In this document: positions 46,001 to 53,983 of the stretch, piece after piece | Numbering within the stretch: position 1 is the stretch's first letter | Layout: the number at the start of each line of letters is the position of its first letter | Source: a virus | Virus record (IMG/VR): IMGVR_UViG_3300042475_004921 | Coordinates: 1-55,810 of that record | DNA: 55,810 nt | Reading direction: 5' to 3' (one strand) | The notes under the pieces: model-generated | What the model saw: the letters and a program-made list of their open reading frames with translations, nothing else | What the model was told of the DNA's origin: nothing | The model's database searches: none | Position numbers and translations under genes: made by a program

Positions 46001-49000
46001 TACTATTTCTGTACCCGCAATATGAGAAGTTCCTAACGTTCCTGCGTATTGCCGCTCTACTAATAATCTTGAAGATTTCCTATCAACATTCAATACTTTT
46101 ATCTTTTCATCTTTTATTTGTAGTATATCATTCTCTCTAATATTTGGATAATTTAGATTTCCATATAGGTTAAGATATGTTATATTTCCAGTAAAAAATG
46201 GGGCATCCAGGTTTGCATTTAATATAAACTTTTGGCCTTCAACCGAGACTCTAAAGACGTTTTGCAGCTGAGTCTGATTGTGATTTAAATTTGAAATGCC
46301 TACTACATCATTATTCTGAAACAAATGGGGCTCTTTACAGAATCCTATAATTCCATATTGCGCATTTGGAGTAAATTCAACATCATAATATGAGGTAGAA
46401 GCAACGCTAATTGCAGAAACATTTTTACCAGATAAAGACGACACTTCTGCTGCAGCATTTATACCACCCGAAATTCCGCTATTGAATAGTAACTTATCAC
46501 CAATTTTATATTTATTCCCACCATCGTAGACAATAACACCCTCAACCGAACCGGGAAGTATGCTTGTTATTGTTGAGGTTTGTTCATATTGACTAAAGGG
46601 TTGAATGAGATATTTGTAGAAACTATTTTTGGAATTTAATGTAAACGGGGTTACATTTCTTAACCAACCGGTGGTATTTAAATTAATTAAATCTTGATTT
46701 GATGAGTAGATAAAATTAAAATCTATTACTTTTGAATGATATGTATTTCCTATAAAATATGGAAAAGTGGGTTTAAAATAATTAGCAAAAGCCCCAACAG
46801 TTTCATATGTATTTTTGGAAATCGTTGAAAAATACGCATATGTTCCGTTAGGGAACTCAGGAGTCACGCAATAACGGCCATTGTGCTCATCTAAATCGCC
46901 GGTATTTCTGAATTTGTAATCATCAACAAAAAATCCCTGGGGGTATAATGTTAGGTTCGGTCTGTTTTCATCTAATAAAAGTTGATATGAACTTTCTATA
47001 CATTTTACGGCGCCTCCTGTTTGCGTTTCATATCCATATGGTCCGTAAATTGGATTTCCATCATATGCCCAACCTAAAATTGGAGAATGAGAATCTGAAA
47101 CCCTTTCCGTTCCATTTACGAACTGTAAATCTGGTTGATATGTTAAATTGCCCGCAATATATTTCGTTGCCGATAAGATTTCCCTTAACTTTCTTGGGGC
47201 ATATCCGTGAGTATATTGTAACCCGTAGTCTGAATTTATACTTTTTGTTATAATCCCATCATCATCTACAATTTTATTTGTATGAAATAGTCTTTCAACG
47301 TTATTAACGGTCCATCTTTTTATATTGGCCCTAATTTTGGCATCATATCCGGCAGGAGTTACAGTTAAGTAAGTATTTCTTGAATCGTAATCATAACCAG
47401 AATTAATAATTTTTACATCCTTTAACTCGCCATTTTCAATAATGGGAGTTAATCTTGCTCCCCTACCAGAACCCACCACTGTAATGTCTGGAGGTGAGTT
47501 ATATCCAACGCCAGAATTGATTACTAATACTTGGGTTATCTTTCCACCATTTACAATTGCCTGCAGTTGTGCAGATTCGCCACTCTTGACGTTAACTGTT
47601 GGCTGTCTATTATAATTTAAAATGTCTTCTTGGCCATATTTTTCCCCGCCATTTTCAACTAATACTGAAGTAATTTCACCACGGAAAATTGGCTGAATTT
47701 TGGCCGAAAAATAAGTGCCAATTCCAGAAATTCCATCAATATTTACAATGATGGGCTCATAGTTGAAATAATGTGTTCCATTACCAGAATTTGTAAGAGT
47801 TACAAATTGACCAGTTTTAAAGTAATGATCGGGAACAGTTGGCGCAACTTCTGATAATTTAAAGCTGCTGTCATTTAGTGCTGTAACGTAGTAGCTTCTA
47901 TTTGTGGTTAGTCCTGAAATTGGAATGTTAGTATAACCTTCATAAATGATCAGCTCACCACTCTTAAAGTTGTGTCCCTTCTTATTGATTATATTTGTTT
48001 CAATACTAATTCCTCTATAGTCAACGGAAACTTTACGATTTTTATAGCCTTCTCCGGGATCAACTACATTAACGGATGAAACCTTTGTTTTGGGTAGAGC
48101 TGAAACGATTCTATGGTTAGCTATTCCACTCGGAGTTAAGTTAATAGTGTTTATACCCGAAATTGCATCAGAATAATTTTTATGCAATTTGATACTCTGG
48201 GCATCAACATTAGATGTAAAATATTGAGAGTTTGTTGTCACTCCACTAACTTTAGTTAGCCCATCTGGTTTAAAGATTACCTTTTCAGCGTGGTTAAAGC
48301 CGTGAAAGGTGGTAAATCCGATGACATTATTGATAATTGAAGTAGACTCAAAAATAGCAGAGTGTTCAAAAAGACTAATTTCAGCCCTGGCCCTGGCGTT
48401 TTTACCATTACCACCAGAAATAGTGATGGAAGGCTCGGAATTAAAATTAAGACCGGGGTTTAATATTCTAATTTCCTTTAAAGAACCGGTTACTTCACAG
48501 TTGACTAGAGCCCCAGATCCCGTTTCATCTGTAATCTCAATTAATGGTGGATTGATAACATCATAATCTGAACCGGGAGAAATGACAACAATAGAATCTA
48601 TTGGCCCATAAAATACAGCATCTTGGGATTTATAGTTTAAAATTTCGACGCCATTATTCAAGATACCAGTATTCCCAACGGGTGTAGGTGTAGGCGATAC
48701 TGTTGGAATTGGTTTTGCGATTTTCCGGAAAAGCTTTTGGTGGTTTAAAGTTTTACCCGAAAAATCATTATATGAAAGTGTGTTGTTTGTTACGGTTCCC
48801 CGAACACTAATGAAAACACCGGCCTTTAAATTTGTTCTACTTGTTGCCAATGAAAAGGAGTCTTTTGTGACTCTCTTGGTATAATAAATTCCTTTTGCAA
48901 TTCCAAGATTGTTAGAAGTATAATTATAAACTACAACATCGCCTGTATAGAATCCATGATTTGTATAGTTTATTACTGTTCCATCAAAAGTGCCATTTAA

Positions 49001-50665
49001 ATTAATCCCCCGCGCATTAACTTCCAAAGGTTCTTGAAAATAGCTCGGAATAGACGGCGCGGAAACGTAATAGTTTTCGGATGAATCTACATATACATTT
49101 TGAACATTCGCCTGATAATTGCCAACATCTGGAAAATCTGTGGTTAAAGCTCTCGCTATTTTCCTCTCAATATAATCAATATTTGAGAAAACTAGTTCAC
49201 CTTGCCCCTGAACGATAAATGTATTGAAATTTATTTTAGAATAGATTGAGGTTTGCACACTCGCCCCATTTTTATAGAAAATTTTGATTATATCACCAAC
49301 ATTTAGGGAATTCACATCAATTGTTTTAAACTCATACTGGCTCGTCAGTGAGTCTAATAGCCGTATTGATTCTAAAATGTAGCAGTTCGGAATATTGTAT
49401 AACCAATTTTTTGAGCGAATATCATTACTAAATTTTCCTAAAGATTTTGGCCTTATATTATCCCCCACATTTATTTGGTAAGCATTAAAGCTTTCCTCAA
49501 AATCGCCAATAACACCAGTTACACGAACACTCACAATATCTGATGTATTCTGGCCGCTATAACCGTAGGCAAAAGCATTTACCGCAACTGTATCACCAGC
49601 ATTTAGATCAAGTAGAATGCCGGAACAGCCAAAAAATTGGTTTATAGATTTTGAGCTGTAGTTTATAATAGAATTATCACTCGATAACAAAGAACCCGAG
49701 TGTGGAAATCCAACTGTAGAATCTACATCTAAAGTCGTGGCACCAATGAGTGCTGAACTTGTCAGTTGAGTTTTAGGATGAACCGAAAATTCTCCAATTT
49801 CATTCGTATTTCGATTAAAATCATAATCTAGACTAATAATATAGTAGGTCTTACCACCACGATTTATTTTTTCTACTTTACTAATTGACCCTGTAGCTTT
49901 ACTGTAATTTTCTGTTTCATCCTGAAATAAAGTTCTGTTCTCCAGAAGAGACGGGTCACCAAATATAGGCTCAACAACTAAATCTTTTGATACTCTATAT
50001 TCGGCATCGGATGGTGTGAAAAGATATTCTCTTGGCTTTATTACTTTTACTGGTTCCCCATAAAGAGCCCCAAATAGTATCTCAAACGCCCGAGCTGTAC
50101 CCTTGGAGGCATAGAAATCTTTTGACCTTTGAATGAAAGTTGTTTGGTTTAATTCATCTGTAAATTCTCGTCCTTCAAAACCTGGAATGAGCTGTTTCTT
50201 TAGCTTTTCTAGGAATTTATTAAGGAAAAGAACACTAAGATTTTCTACAATAGTATTGCGCAAATGGCCAGCGGATTCTGATGTTGAAAATTCTAAATCA
50301 TAGTTCGATGCGCCACAAAATCCTCTTACACAATCAACAAAAGTCGTATCAGTTTTTGAATTATATGTAATAATTTCGGAATCAATCTTTAACAGGCCAT
50401 ATGAATCTGGAAATCCTTTAGTTGAGGTTACTGTAATATCAGTATCGATAAATGAAATGTCTGTACCTAAGACTGTTGACTGTATATTGTTTGTTAGATT
50501 TTCTAATTTCGTATATTGATCAATATTGGGAATTAAATCAAACGGCCCTCCTTTATATTCACCAGAAACAAAATATTGCCGTATAAACTCCACCAATAGT
50601 GGCGATTCCTCTCTTAGAAAAGATGGAATTTGGCTTTCAACTACAGAGCTTATTTTAACTTTCAT
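40028..50665 (-). CDS. Giant baseplate/virion protein (3545 aa) in the gene 7 position, with a YHYH domain
   Basis: By far the largest gene here. N-terminus VVESQIPSFLREESPLLVEF and IRQYFVSGEYKGGPFDLIPN, then FIQRSKDFYASKGTARAFEI with LFGALYGEPVKVIKPREYLF, is conserved in giant virion proteins of cyanophages. The body is a mosaic. It has DEE/RG-type modules (residues 77-137 and twice later), many GxGY-type repeats, and at about residues 1180-1310 a YHYH-type domain (SPILGWAYDGNPIYGPYGY, GDLDEHNGRYCVTPEFPNGT, FPYFIGNTYH). The order gp25-gp6-this-gp8 puts it where T4 has gp7 (1032 residues), so it likely replaces gp7 and also forms elongated external structures; that is inference. It starts 3 bases after gp6. 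Confidence 0.8.
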   Translation of the reverse strand: MKVKISSVVESQIPSFLREESPLLVEFIRQYFVSGEYKGGPFDLIPNIDQYTKLENLTNNIQSTVLGTDISFIDTDITVTSTKGFPDSYGLLKIDSEIITYNSKTDTTFVDCVRGFCGASNYDLEFSTSESAGHLRNTIVENLSVLFLNKFLEKLKKQLIPGFEGREFTDELNQTTFIQRSKDFYASKGTARAFEILFGALYGEPVKVIKPREYLFTPSDAEYRVSKDLVVEPIFGDPSLLENRTLFQDETENYSKATGSISKVEKINRGGKTYYIISLDYDFNRNTNEIGEFSVHPKTQLTSSALIGATTLDVDSTVGFPHSGSLLSSDNSIINYSSKSINQFFGCSGILLDLNAGDTVAVNAFAYGYSGQNTSDIVSVRVTGVIGDFEESFNAYQINVGDNIRPKSLGKFSNDIRSKNWLYNIPNCYILESIRLLDSLTSQYEFKTIDVNSLNVGDIIKIFYKNGASVQTSIYSKINFNTFIVQGQGELVFSNIDYIERKIARALTTDFPDVGNYQANVQNVYVDSSENYYVSAPSIPSYFQEPLEVNARGINLNGTFDGTVINYTNHGFYTGDVVVYNYTSNNLGIAKGIYYTKRVTKDSFSLATSRTNLKAGVFISVRGTVTNNTLSYNDFSGKTLNHQKLFRKIAKPIPTVSPTPTPVGNTGILNNGVEILNYKSQDAVFYGPIDSIVVISPGSDYDVINPPLIEITDETGSGALVNCEVTGSLKEIRILNPGLNFNSEPSITISGGNGKNARARAEISLFEHSAIFESTSIINNVIGFTTFHGFNHAEKVIFKPDGLTKVSGVTTNSQYFTSNVDAQSIKLHKNYSDAISGINTINLTPSGIANHRIVSALPKTKVSSVNVVDPGEGYKNRKVSVDYRGISIETNIINKKGHNFKSGELIIYEGYTNIPISGLTTNRSYYVTALNDSSFKLSEVAPTVPDHYFKTGQFVTLTNSGNGTHYFNYEPIIVNIDGISGIGTYFSAKIQPIFRGEITSVLVENGGEKYGQEDILNYNRQPTVNVKSGESAQLQAIVNGGKITQVLVINSGVGYNSPPDITVVGSGRGARLTPIIENGELKDVKIINSGYDYDSRNTYLTVTPAGYDAKIRANIKRWTVNNVERLFHTNKIVDDDGIITKSINSDYGLQYTHGYAPRKLREILSATKYIAGNLTYQPDLQFVNGTERVSDSHSPILGWAYDGNPIYGPYGYETQTGGAVKCIESSYQLLLDENRPNLTLYPQGFFVDDYKFRNTGDLDEHNGRYCVTPEFPNGTYAYFSTISKNTYETVGAFANYFKPTFPYFIGNTYHSKVIDFNFIYSSNQDLINLNTTGWLRNVTPFTLNSKNSFYKYLIQPFSQYEQTSTITSILPGSVEGVIVYDGGNKYKIGDKLLFNSGISGGINAAAEVSSLSGKNVSAISVASTSYYDVEFTPNAQYGIIGFCKEPHLFQNNDVVGISNLNHNQTQLQNVFRVSVEGQKFILNANLDAPFFTGNITYLNLYGNLNYPNIRENDILQIKDEKIKVLNVDRKSSRLLVERQYAGTLGTSHIAGTEIVELPRKFFIPIGGHGFTNSAINKEIYFNPSESVGVGIGTTIFFSNPGVGPTSIFVPTRTIYIPEHALTTGEKLIYKNNGGTPFSVTSGPLTYPLADGSILYVVAYSGDFVGLSTEKVGVGSTGNYVGYNTTSAAKILYYNSTGSGNKHSLLTSYDSTRAQVDKNLVSVFTESVSGLAPNDQIIVDVQPQDDQIIKVSYNKETQRLLLNPRTFASMDVVDNFITVKNHRYYTGKKLIYTSNSPTIGLENNGIYYAIVINSDKIGLSRSYYGAVVSNEFVELNGNSPGAVSEINPSIDVIGGNSVIFDLSDSSLSEFNGFETVPSFDFDVFTDDNFSNKFYTTYETSNFNLTKSGKIGIDPTANVTLKNDGNLPNELYYNVISKTDKAVYTDREYNNNYNKINFTESYYSGSYVVSGVGTTAFSYTIPNIPEKSSYNGNVKYITNSSNATGPIDKITVTSGGGGYQFLPGISSVTTKNGSNAILEVVSSSIGRINSVKINDIGYDYPADLSLSPLTQTPLVLKVNPQTTLKHVGIASQGKNYIFPPSLVLLDGLTLKKVPDVDLRYELGDSEVTIFKNSKGINNVYPIIIPTNNSNGIQINSIAYNFITKNVTVFLYQGYSNLSDFPFAVGDKVLIENVAIIADPGAKGYNSSSYDYSRFTITQINPNIGGANGSITYSLADKLTAGEYPGVFNTSVFSGTVVPEKFFPQFTIDLTKNSFLKDEIVTSNNFSGIVQFWNEENEFLTLSSTDDLYPGASILGADSLSLGTVSKIYNFKSKYITNSSSIVKKGWNTERGFFDNEFQRIQDSNYYQSFAYSLKSTIDYETWNNPVSSLTHIAGFKKFGDFIIESTPSSGIKTEQNDSLFNLNISSISEVDLNAIVDYDLGTENNFKVGANLASNQIYFKNKILQDYSLVVGNRVLVIDDISPKFDGITSQFDLTSRNDDIFLRKFDGSSQSIVDIQNNSIKIPNHYFTDGEKVTYSYIGSPIGIQSTNIAGIGITDKLPPTLYVVKYSESEIALAITAENAIKSKPIPLILSSVGIGSTHIIKSTNQNSKAIITLGGIIQAPIAATATSTTINSSVGISVTTFSFRGIGDFASGDYVKIDDEIVKVISVGIASTNSVGVNRAWVGTNAAAHAANSTVYKIQGNYNIVDNTIHFVEPPKGPSPMGTVGGSPEDVDYVGITSFLNFNGRVFMRNGIKNTSNDAYYTNFVLDDISSGFNGISSSFTLKSNFQNITGIATDTGSILINEVFQVPSELSGFNRAYNSYTISQTAGISSIRFLGAPTTQVNDVNGSGLPIGGVIVSIGYSRGYGLQPLVSAGGTANVSLAGTITSITVNNQGSGYRSGLQTVMVSAYSPTSGLSTFQNVGIASVLNGNVVSVNLINPGAGFTFTNPPTIKFDAPLPYVNIPLLSSGIGTGARANLTVGINSSVVDVEIVNRGFGYKKGDILTVAIGGTVGIPSTLIPPPLAGPQYSDFKILVDEIYNNEFSGWSFGQLQLIDPIESLFDGNRRSFPLKIDNELRSIRTGYSSLIDINNIFLVFINGILQVPGDSYSITGSSFITFSEPPRENYSCAILFYRGSGSNDVIDVDVVETVKPGDLVRLEDDFYYAETDRLVSGVPSSDTVNTITYTGVGVTEDESYTRPIRWRKQTEDLFINQTEVTKNREIYEDIIEPSTNILKSVGINTNILFVENVRTIFDDERENTVQDYRNELRIISQDEVRVAIATVTVSNSGSIVSATILDGGKGYITPPTISFPIPVGFTTASRAYATTFISSGSISSITINSPGAGYTFTSPPQVMFEHPKNIFVDVTTSSYEGDFGLISGVGTSSVGIATTALIFDLFIPQDSFLRNSNIVGTAIPVSGIQTGYYFVVKNSHLGNGTVSLDETGALISTGTTYLDNVYKVLSVSIASTVVSGIGTTSIARVITPVQNNNIGIALTNFYGTYSWGKITIPDGVSSDKFTVYNNGISGINTSPIIKRINPLKYKNYT

Positions 50666-50668
50666 TTT

Positions 50669-52567
50669 TTATCGCGTTGATGTTCCATTTAGATAACTTG
50701 AAGATGTAATGAAGCTTGAACCCGATATATCACCACCTGAGGATATATCATCTGTAACCATATTTATCGTAGAATAATTGAGATCCATTTGGAGATATAA
50801 GTCTTGTAGTCCTATTACATCGTTTGATTTTGGAATTACTGAAATTTCAATGACATTATTTTTAACGGTTGATAAAATATTTATTGAACTTATTTTAATC
50901 TCTCCTGATGTGTAATCAATGGTCCCGACATTATTTCTGATTATAATGGGTGCATCTTTATTGGTGAATAGAAATAATGTACCGGTATATTCATCCGAGG
51001 GCCTATCTGATATGTAAACGGTGTCAGAAATTCCACTGACATTAAATCCAGATGACTTTATGTTGTAACCATTGATATTTTTAATGTGAAATGAATTACC
51101 GAAACAAGTTTCATAAATCGCAAAGGTATTCAAAACTACTCTTACATCTCTTCTCAATTGAATTTTTGTTATATTTGAGGTTATAGAAGCATGGCTGTCA
51201 TCAATCAGTTTTTGAAATCTGCTATACTTAAATCTAGCCCCAAAACTGTTCAGGTCATAAGATTTCGAATATTTTTGTATATTGTCCGTCACTATGCTCT
51301 TAACATAATCTGGTGATGGGGCAAGATTTGGATTGTAATATACGTTACTGAAGACTTCAATGAAAAGGTATTTAAGATCAATAATTTCGGGAACTATTCC
51401 GCTTACCGTGTAAAGCTTTAACTTTTTTTTGAGATTATCTTTAATGCTATTTGGAACGAAATTACCATAAAATGGTTTGATTGTGATGAACACTTTACCA
51501 TATTGGGGCGGGGATAAAGTCTCACCACCATAAGCGGTTACACTTTCTGTTTCTGGATAAATTCGCGGAATGATTGATTCATAATCCTCAGACGTTACAC
51601 ACCGTCCTTGAGCCGCATAGTTTTTAGGTGCGAGTTTTTTAATTGAATTAATAGATTCAATTTCCTTGCCGCCACTTGATGCAATGTTGGTAGTAATTAC
51701 AGAAACACCAGATGACACAGATATGTTGTTATTATCTACAAGTCGCCCAATAAATGAAAAAGAAGATACCCCATTAGCATTAGACTCATTAGTAGTAACA
51801 TATGAAACCTCAATATAATTCTGATTGTTTAGAGCAACCCCAAATATGCCATCACCAAAAATAAGTTCATATCTTTGGTCTTCAATTTCTTGAATGAAAA
51901 ATATCTTTGAGTTAGAATTTACATTAAAAAGATTATCCGCAACGGTAAACTTATTTGAGGTCGTTGTAGAGATACTATTCCTTACAGTTACTCTTATAGT
52001 TGAAGTATCAATTTTTGGATTATCTAAAATATATCTTTGCGGAGGTGCAGGATTCAAAGAATCAACGGTAAAGCTATTAATTACGAATGAGCCTTCAATA
52101 ATCTCAATTGAATCAAAAAGAGCAATATCATTTACAACCGGTACGGTTATGTCGTTTGCAATAGAAAAGGTATAAGATTCGTTGCCAAATGCCAGAGATG
52201 AACAAACAAGGCCCTTTTTCAGTGTCAGTGAGATAGGTTTAGAGGAAAAAGAAGAAGTGTCAACGAAAAAAGAAATATTAGCCCGTGCTGCAGTAGAACT
52301 CCTCGGCAAGTAGCCGATTTCTCTGGCGGCGGAAACGACATTTTCTCTTAAAGTCGCACTATCAAGAAATGCCTCATTGGAAAGCATATTTCCAATAAAG
52401 GCATTTGTGTAGGTATTATATGCAAGAACGTCTATAATTACCGATAGATTTGAGCCTTCAAAATCATAATCAGTAAAGTTTGAATTGGACCTTAGATACT
52501 CTTTTAGAGCTATCCTAATTTGGTCATAATCTAATGTGGTGAAATTGACTATGGGTGATGTAGCCAT
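50669..52567 (-). CDS. gp6: Baseplate wedge protein gp6
   Basis: 632 residues (T4: 660). N-terminus PIVNFTTLDYDQIRIALKEY with DYDFEGSNLSVIIDVLAYNT, then SNEAFLDSATLRENVVSAAR and REIGYLPRSSTAARA, is typical gp6. APKNYAAQGRCVTSEDYESI and YGKVFITIKPFYGNFVPNSI are the conserved middle of gp6/gpJ-like wedge proteins. Dimers of gp6 form the inner ring of the baseplate, binding gp25 and gp53. The ATG overlaps the gp25 stop by 1 base (TAATG). Confidence 0.94.
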   Translation of the reverse strand: MATSPIVNFTTLDYDQIRIALKEYLRSNSNFTDYDFEGSNLSVIIDVLAYNTYTNAFIGNMLSNEAFLDSATLRENVVSAAREIGYLPRSSTAARANISFFVDTSSFSSKPISLTLKKGLVCSSLAFGNESYTFSIANDITVPVVNDIALFDSIEIIEGSFVINSFTVDSLNPAPPQRYILDNPKIDTSTIRVTVRNSISTTTSNKFTVADNLFNVNSNSKIFFIQEIEDQRYELIFGDGIFGVALNNQNYIEVSYVTTNESNANGVSSFSFIGRLVDNNNISVSSGVSVITTNIASSGGKEIESINSIKKLAPKNYAAQGRCVTSEDYESIIPRIYPETESVTAYGGETLSPPQYGKVFITIKPFYGNFVPNSIKDNLKKKLKLYTVSGIVPEIIDLKYLFIEVFSNVYYNPNLAPSPDYVKSIVTDNIQKYSKSYDLNSFGARFKYSRFQKLIDDSHASITSNITKIQLRRDVRVVLNTFAIYETCFGNSFHIKNINGYNIKSSGFNVSGISDTVYISDRPSDEYTGTLFLFTNKDAPIIIRNNVGTIDYTSGEIKISSINILSTVKNNVIEISVIPKSNDVIGLQDLYLQMDLNYSTINMVTDDISSGGDISGSSFITSSSYLNGTSTR

Positions 52568-52968
52568 TAACGTGTTGGTTGAAGAGCAAAGGTTAATTGT
52601 TGAGGCTGGGCATCAATTCCGATAATATCATATCTTATGACAACATCGTAGGCATTTTCATCATAATTAGGATTTACGTCAACAGATGATAATGATACTC
52701 TAGGCTCATAGTTTCTTATCGTATTATCAATTTCACTTTGAATATTAGAAGCAGTAGATTCGGTTAGGTTTTCAAATAAGCTTCTAGAAACACTACATCC
52801 AAGATTACTTTGAAAAAATCTCTCACCCTGTAGTGTATATACTAGATTACGAATAGAGCGAGATATTGCCGTTTCATTTTTTAGGACAATAAGATCGAAT
52901 GTTAAAGGGCTAACCTTAAAGGAAGAAGAAATGTCTTTAAAAGATTGGCTTTTTCGCTCTACTGCCAT
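52567..52968 (-). CDS. gp25: Baseplate wedge protein gp25
   Basis: 133 residues (T4: 132). Contains FQSNLGCSVSRSLFENLTES and the EPR motif (residues 88-90, NYEPRV), the signature by which gp25 and its type VI secretion homologue TssE contact gp6/TssF-like proteins. It bridges baseplate wedges and the first sheath ring and helps trigger sheath contraction. First gene of the leftward baseplate operon. Late-type promoter 24 bases upstream. Confidence 0.95.
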   Translation of the reverse strand: MAVERKSQSFKDISSSFKVSPLTFDLIVLKNETAISRSIRNLVYTLQGERFFQSNLGCSVSRSLFENLTESTASNIQSEIDNTIRNYEPRVSLSSVDVNPNYDENAYDVVIRYDIIGIDAQPQQLTFALQPTR

Positions 52969-52991
52969 TATTATAAAGTAATCATTATATC

Positions 52992-52999
52992 TATTTATT
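52992..52999 (-). promoter_or_regulatory. T4-late-like promoter (AATAAATA) for gp25
   Basis: AATAAATA on the minus strand, 24 bases before the gp25 ATG; it overlaps the stop of the 41-residue ORF upstream. Confidence 0.5.
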
Positions 53000-53123
53000 A
53001 GCCCAATAAAACTTTTTCTTTATCTTTAGTTTCACTGCGTTCAAATAACTCTGTTTCTTCTTCTAGAGAAGATTCCATGAATTCTTCACTGTCTACTTCT
53101 CGGATTAATTTTAGTTGTTCCAT
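52998..53123 (-). CDS. Small acidic ORF (41 aa) upstream of gp25
   Basis: ATG at 53123 to TAA at 52998-53000: MEQLKLIREVDSEEFMESSL, then EEETELFERSETKDKEKVLLG. Very Glu-rich, probably a single helix. Placed 23 bases behind one arm of the divergent late promoter, the same spacing as proven-type late genes here, which is the main support. No clear ribosome site and no recognised family. Confidence 0.5.
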   Translation of the reverse strand: MEQLKLIREVDSEEFMESSLEEETELFERSETKDKEKVLLG

Positions 53124-53145
53124 TGTAATGTCTATTGACTGATCC

Positions 53146-53159
53146 TATTTAGCTAAATA
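53146..53159. promoter_or_regulatory. Palindromic divergent late promoter pair (TATTTAGCTAAATA)
   Basis: Two CTAAATA elements, one on each strand, abut to form a perfect 14-base palindrome. The minus-strand copy is 23 bases before the 41-residue ORF; the plus-strand copy is 22 bases before the 155-residue gene. Both spacings match the other late-type elements, so this is probably a compact bidirectional late promoter. Confidence 0.6.
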
Positions 53160-53180
53160 ATGTTACATTGATGAACTAAA

Positions 53181-53648
53181 ATGGAAAGCGTAGATTTTAA
53201 GGGTTTGTATGAATCTTATAGAAGTGTTTATACTGAAGAAGTAGAGGAGCTTGATGAGATGAAAGAGGGCTATACCGATCCAAAATTCAATAGAAAAGAA
53301 TATTTAGCCAAACTCTCAAAACGGGGTGGCATGGGGATGGGCACGAAAGAAGATCCTCATGGTTATAGAGACCCTAAAATGGCTAAAGTTGGTGCAGAAT
53401 TTGTAAAAAGGACAACTGCACGATCCAAGTCAAAAAAGTCTGGAGAGCCCGATGAATATAAAACTGAAAAGGAATCGCAATCAAAACTGAGATCTACCAA
53501 TGAATCCACCGATCTATATGATCTAGTTCTAGAATATCTTCTTGATGAGGGTCTTTGTGAATCCGTTGAAAATGCCGAGATTATGATGGCTCATATGAGC
53601 GAGAGTTGGGTTGATGCTATTGTTGAAGACTATAAATCCGCTAAATGA
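53181..53648 (+). CDS. Hypothetical late protein (155 aa) with conserved helical C-terminus
   Basis: Starts MESVDFKGLYESYRSVYTEE; the middle is basic (KEYLAKLSKRGGMGMGTKED, KVGAEFVKRTTARSKSKKSG). The C-terminus LYDLVLEYLLDEGLCESVEN with AEIMMAHMSESWVDAIV is a motif I associate with small cyanophage proteins, and a relative of it occurs in the 91-residue protein at 54899. It may be a small internal or structural protein; function unknown. Served by the plus arm of the divergent promoter and closed by a very strong terminator. Confidence 0.65.
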   Translation: MESVDFKGLYESYRSVYTEEVEELDEMKEGYTDPKFNRKEYLAKLSKRGGMGMGTKEDPHGYRDPKMAKVGAEFVKRTTARSKSKKSGEPDEYKTEKESQSKLRSTNESTDLYDLVLEYLLDEGLCESVENAEIMMAHMSESWVDAIVEDYKSAK

Positions 53649-53693
53649 ATTAAAAAGTAAAAGCCCCCAAATCGGGGGCTTTTACTTTTTAAT
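53649..53693. terminator. Strong bidirectional terminator with 20-bp stem
   Basis: Arms 53649-53668 (ending AAGCCCCC) and 53674-53693 (starting GGGGGCTT) are exact reverse complements over 20 bases with a 5-base loop. The A-rich and T-rich parts give a U-tract in both directions. It starts at the stop of the 155-residue gene and ends 2 bases before the stop of the convergent 44-residue gene, serving both. Confidence 0.93.
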
Positions 53694-53694
53694 G

Positions 53695-53829
53695 TCAACC
53701 TTGCCCGCGATAACGCTTTCGGGCCTTATTTGAGCTAGTAGAAGCATATTTTGTATGCTTTCCATCGCCCTGTCTAGACTTCTTTGGTCTAGATTGAATG
53801 TCGCTTGAACTCTTTGTCTTTGCTGCCAT
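53695..53829 (-). CDS. Small basic protein (44 aa)
   Basis: ATG at 53829 to TGA at 53695-53697, with an excellent AGGAG site upstream. Reads MAAKTKSSSDIQSRPKKSRQ, then GDGKHTKYASTSSNKARKRY and RGQG. Strongly positively charged with a 'GDGKHTKYA' core, a pattern of a tiny cyanophage family of unknown function. It may bind nucleic acid; that is inference from charge only. Ends at the shared terminator. Confidence 0.7.
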   Translation of the reverse strand: MAAKTKSSSDIQSRPKKSRQGDGKHTKYASTSSNKARKRYRGQG

Positions 53830-53840
53830 GGTTTTTTCTC

Positions 53841-53981
53841 CTAAACGTAATTAAAATCTACTTTGTCTTCATCAATTTCGCCTTTATAGGCTTTTTCGGC
53901 TAATTCAACTAGTATAACAAGAGATTCCTCTTCAGATACCTGTTTGTGAATTACCTTACCGTCGTATAGAATGTTAATCAT
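53841..53981 (-). CDS. Small acidic protein (46 aa)
   Basis: ATG at 53981 to TAG at 53841-53843: MINILYDGKVIHKQVSEEES, LVILVELAEKAYKGEIDEDK, VDFNYV. A short strand pair followed by one helix, resembling small phage proteins with a 'G-K/E-V…S-x-E-E…L-x-E-L-A-E' pattern. It follows the glycosyltransferase by 2 bases and precedes the 44-residue gene, so the three form one unit. Function unknown. Confidence 0.6.
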   Translation of the reverse strand: MINILYDGKVIHKQVSEEESLVILVELAEKAYKGEIDEDKVDFNYV

Positions 53982-53983
53982 TT

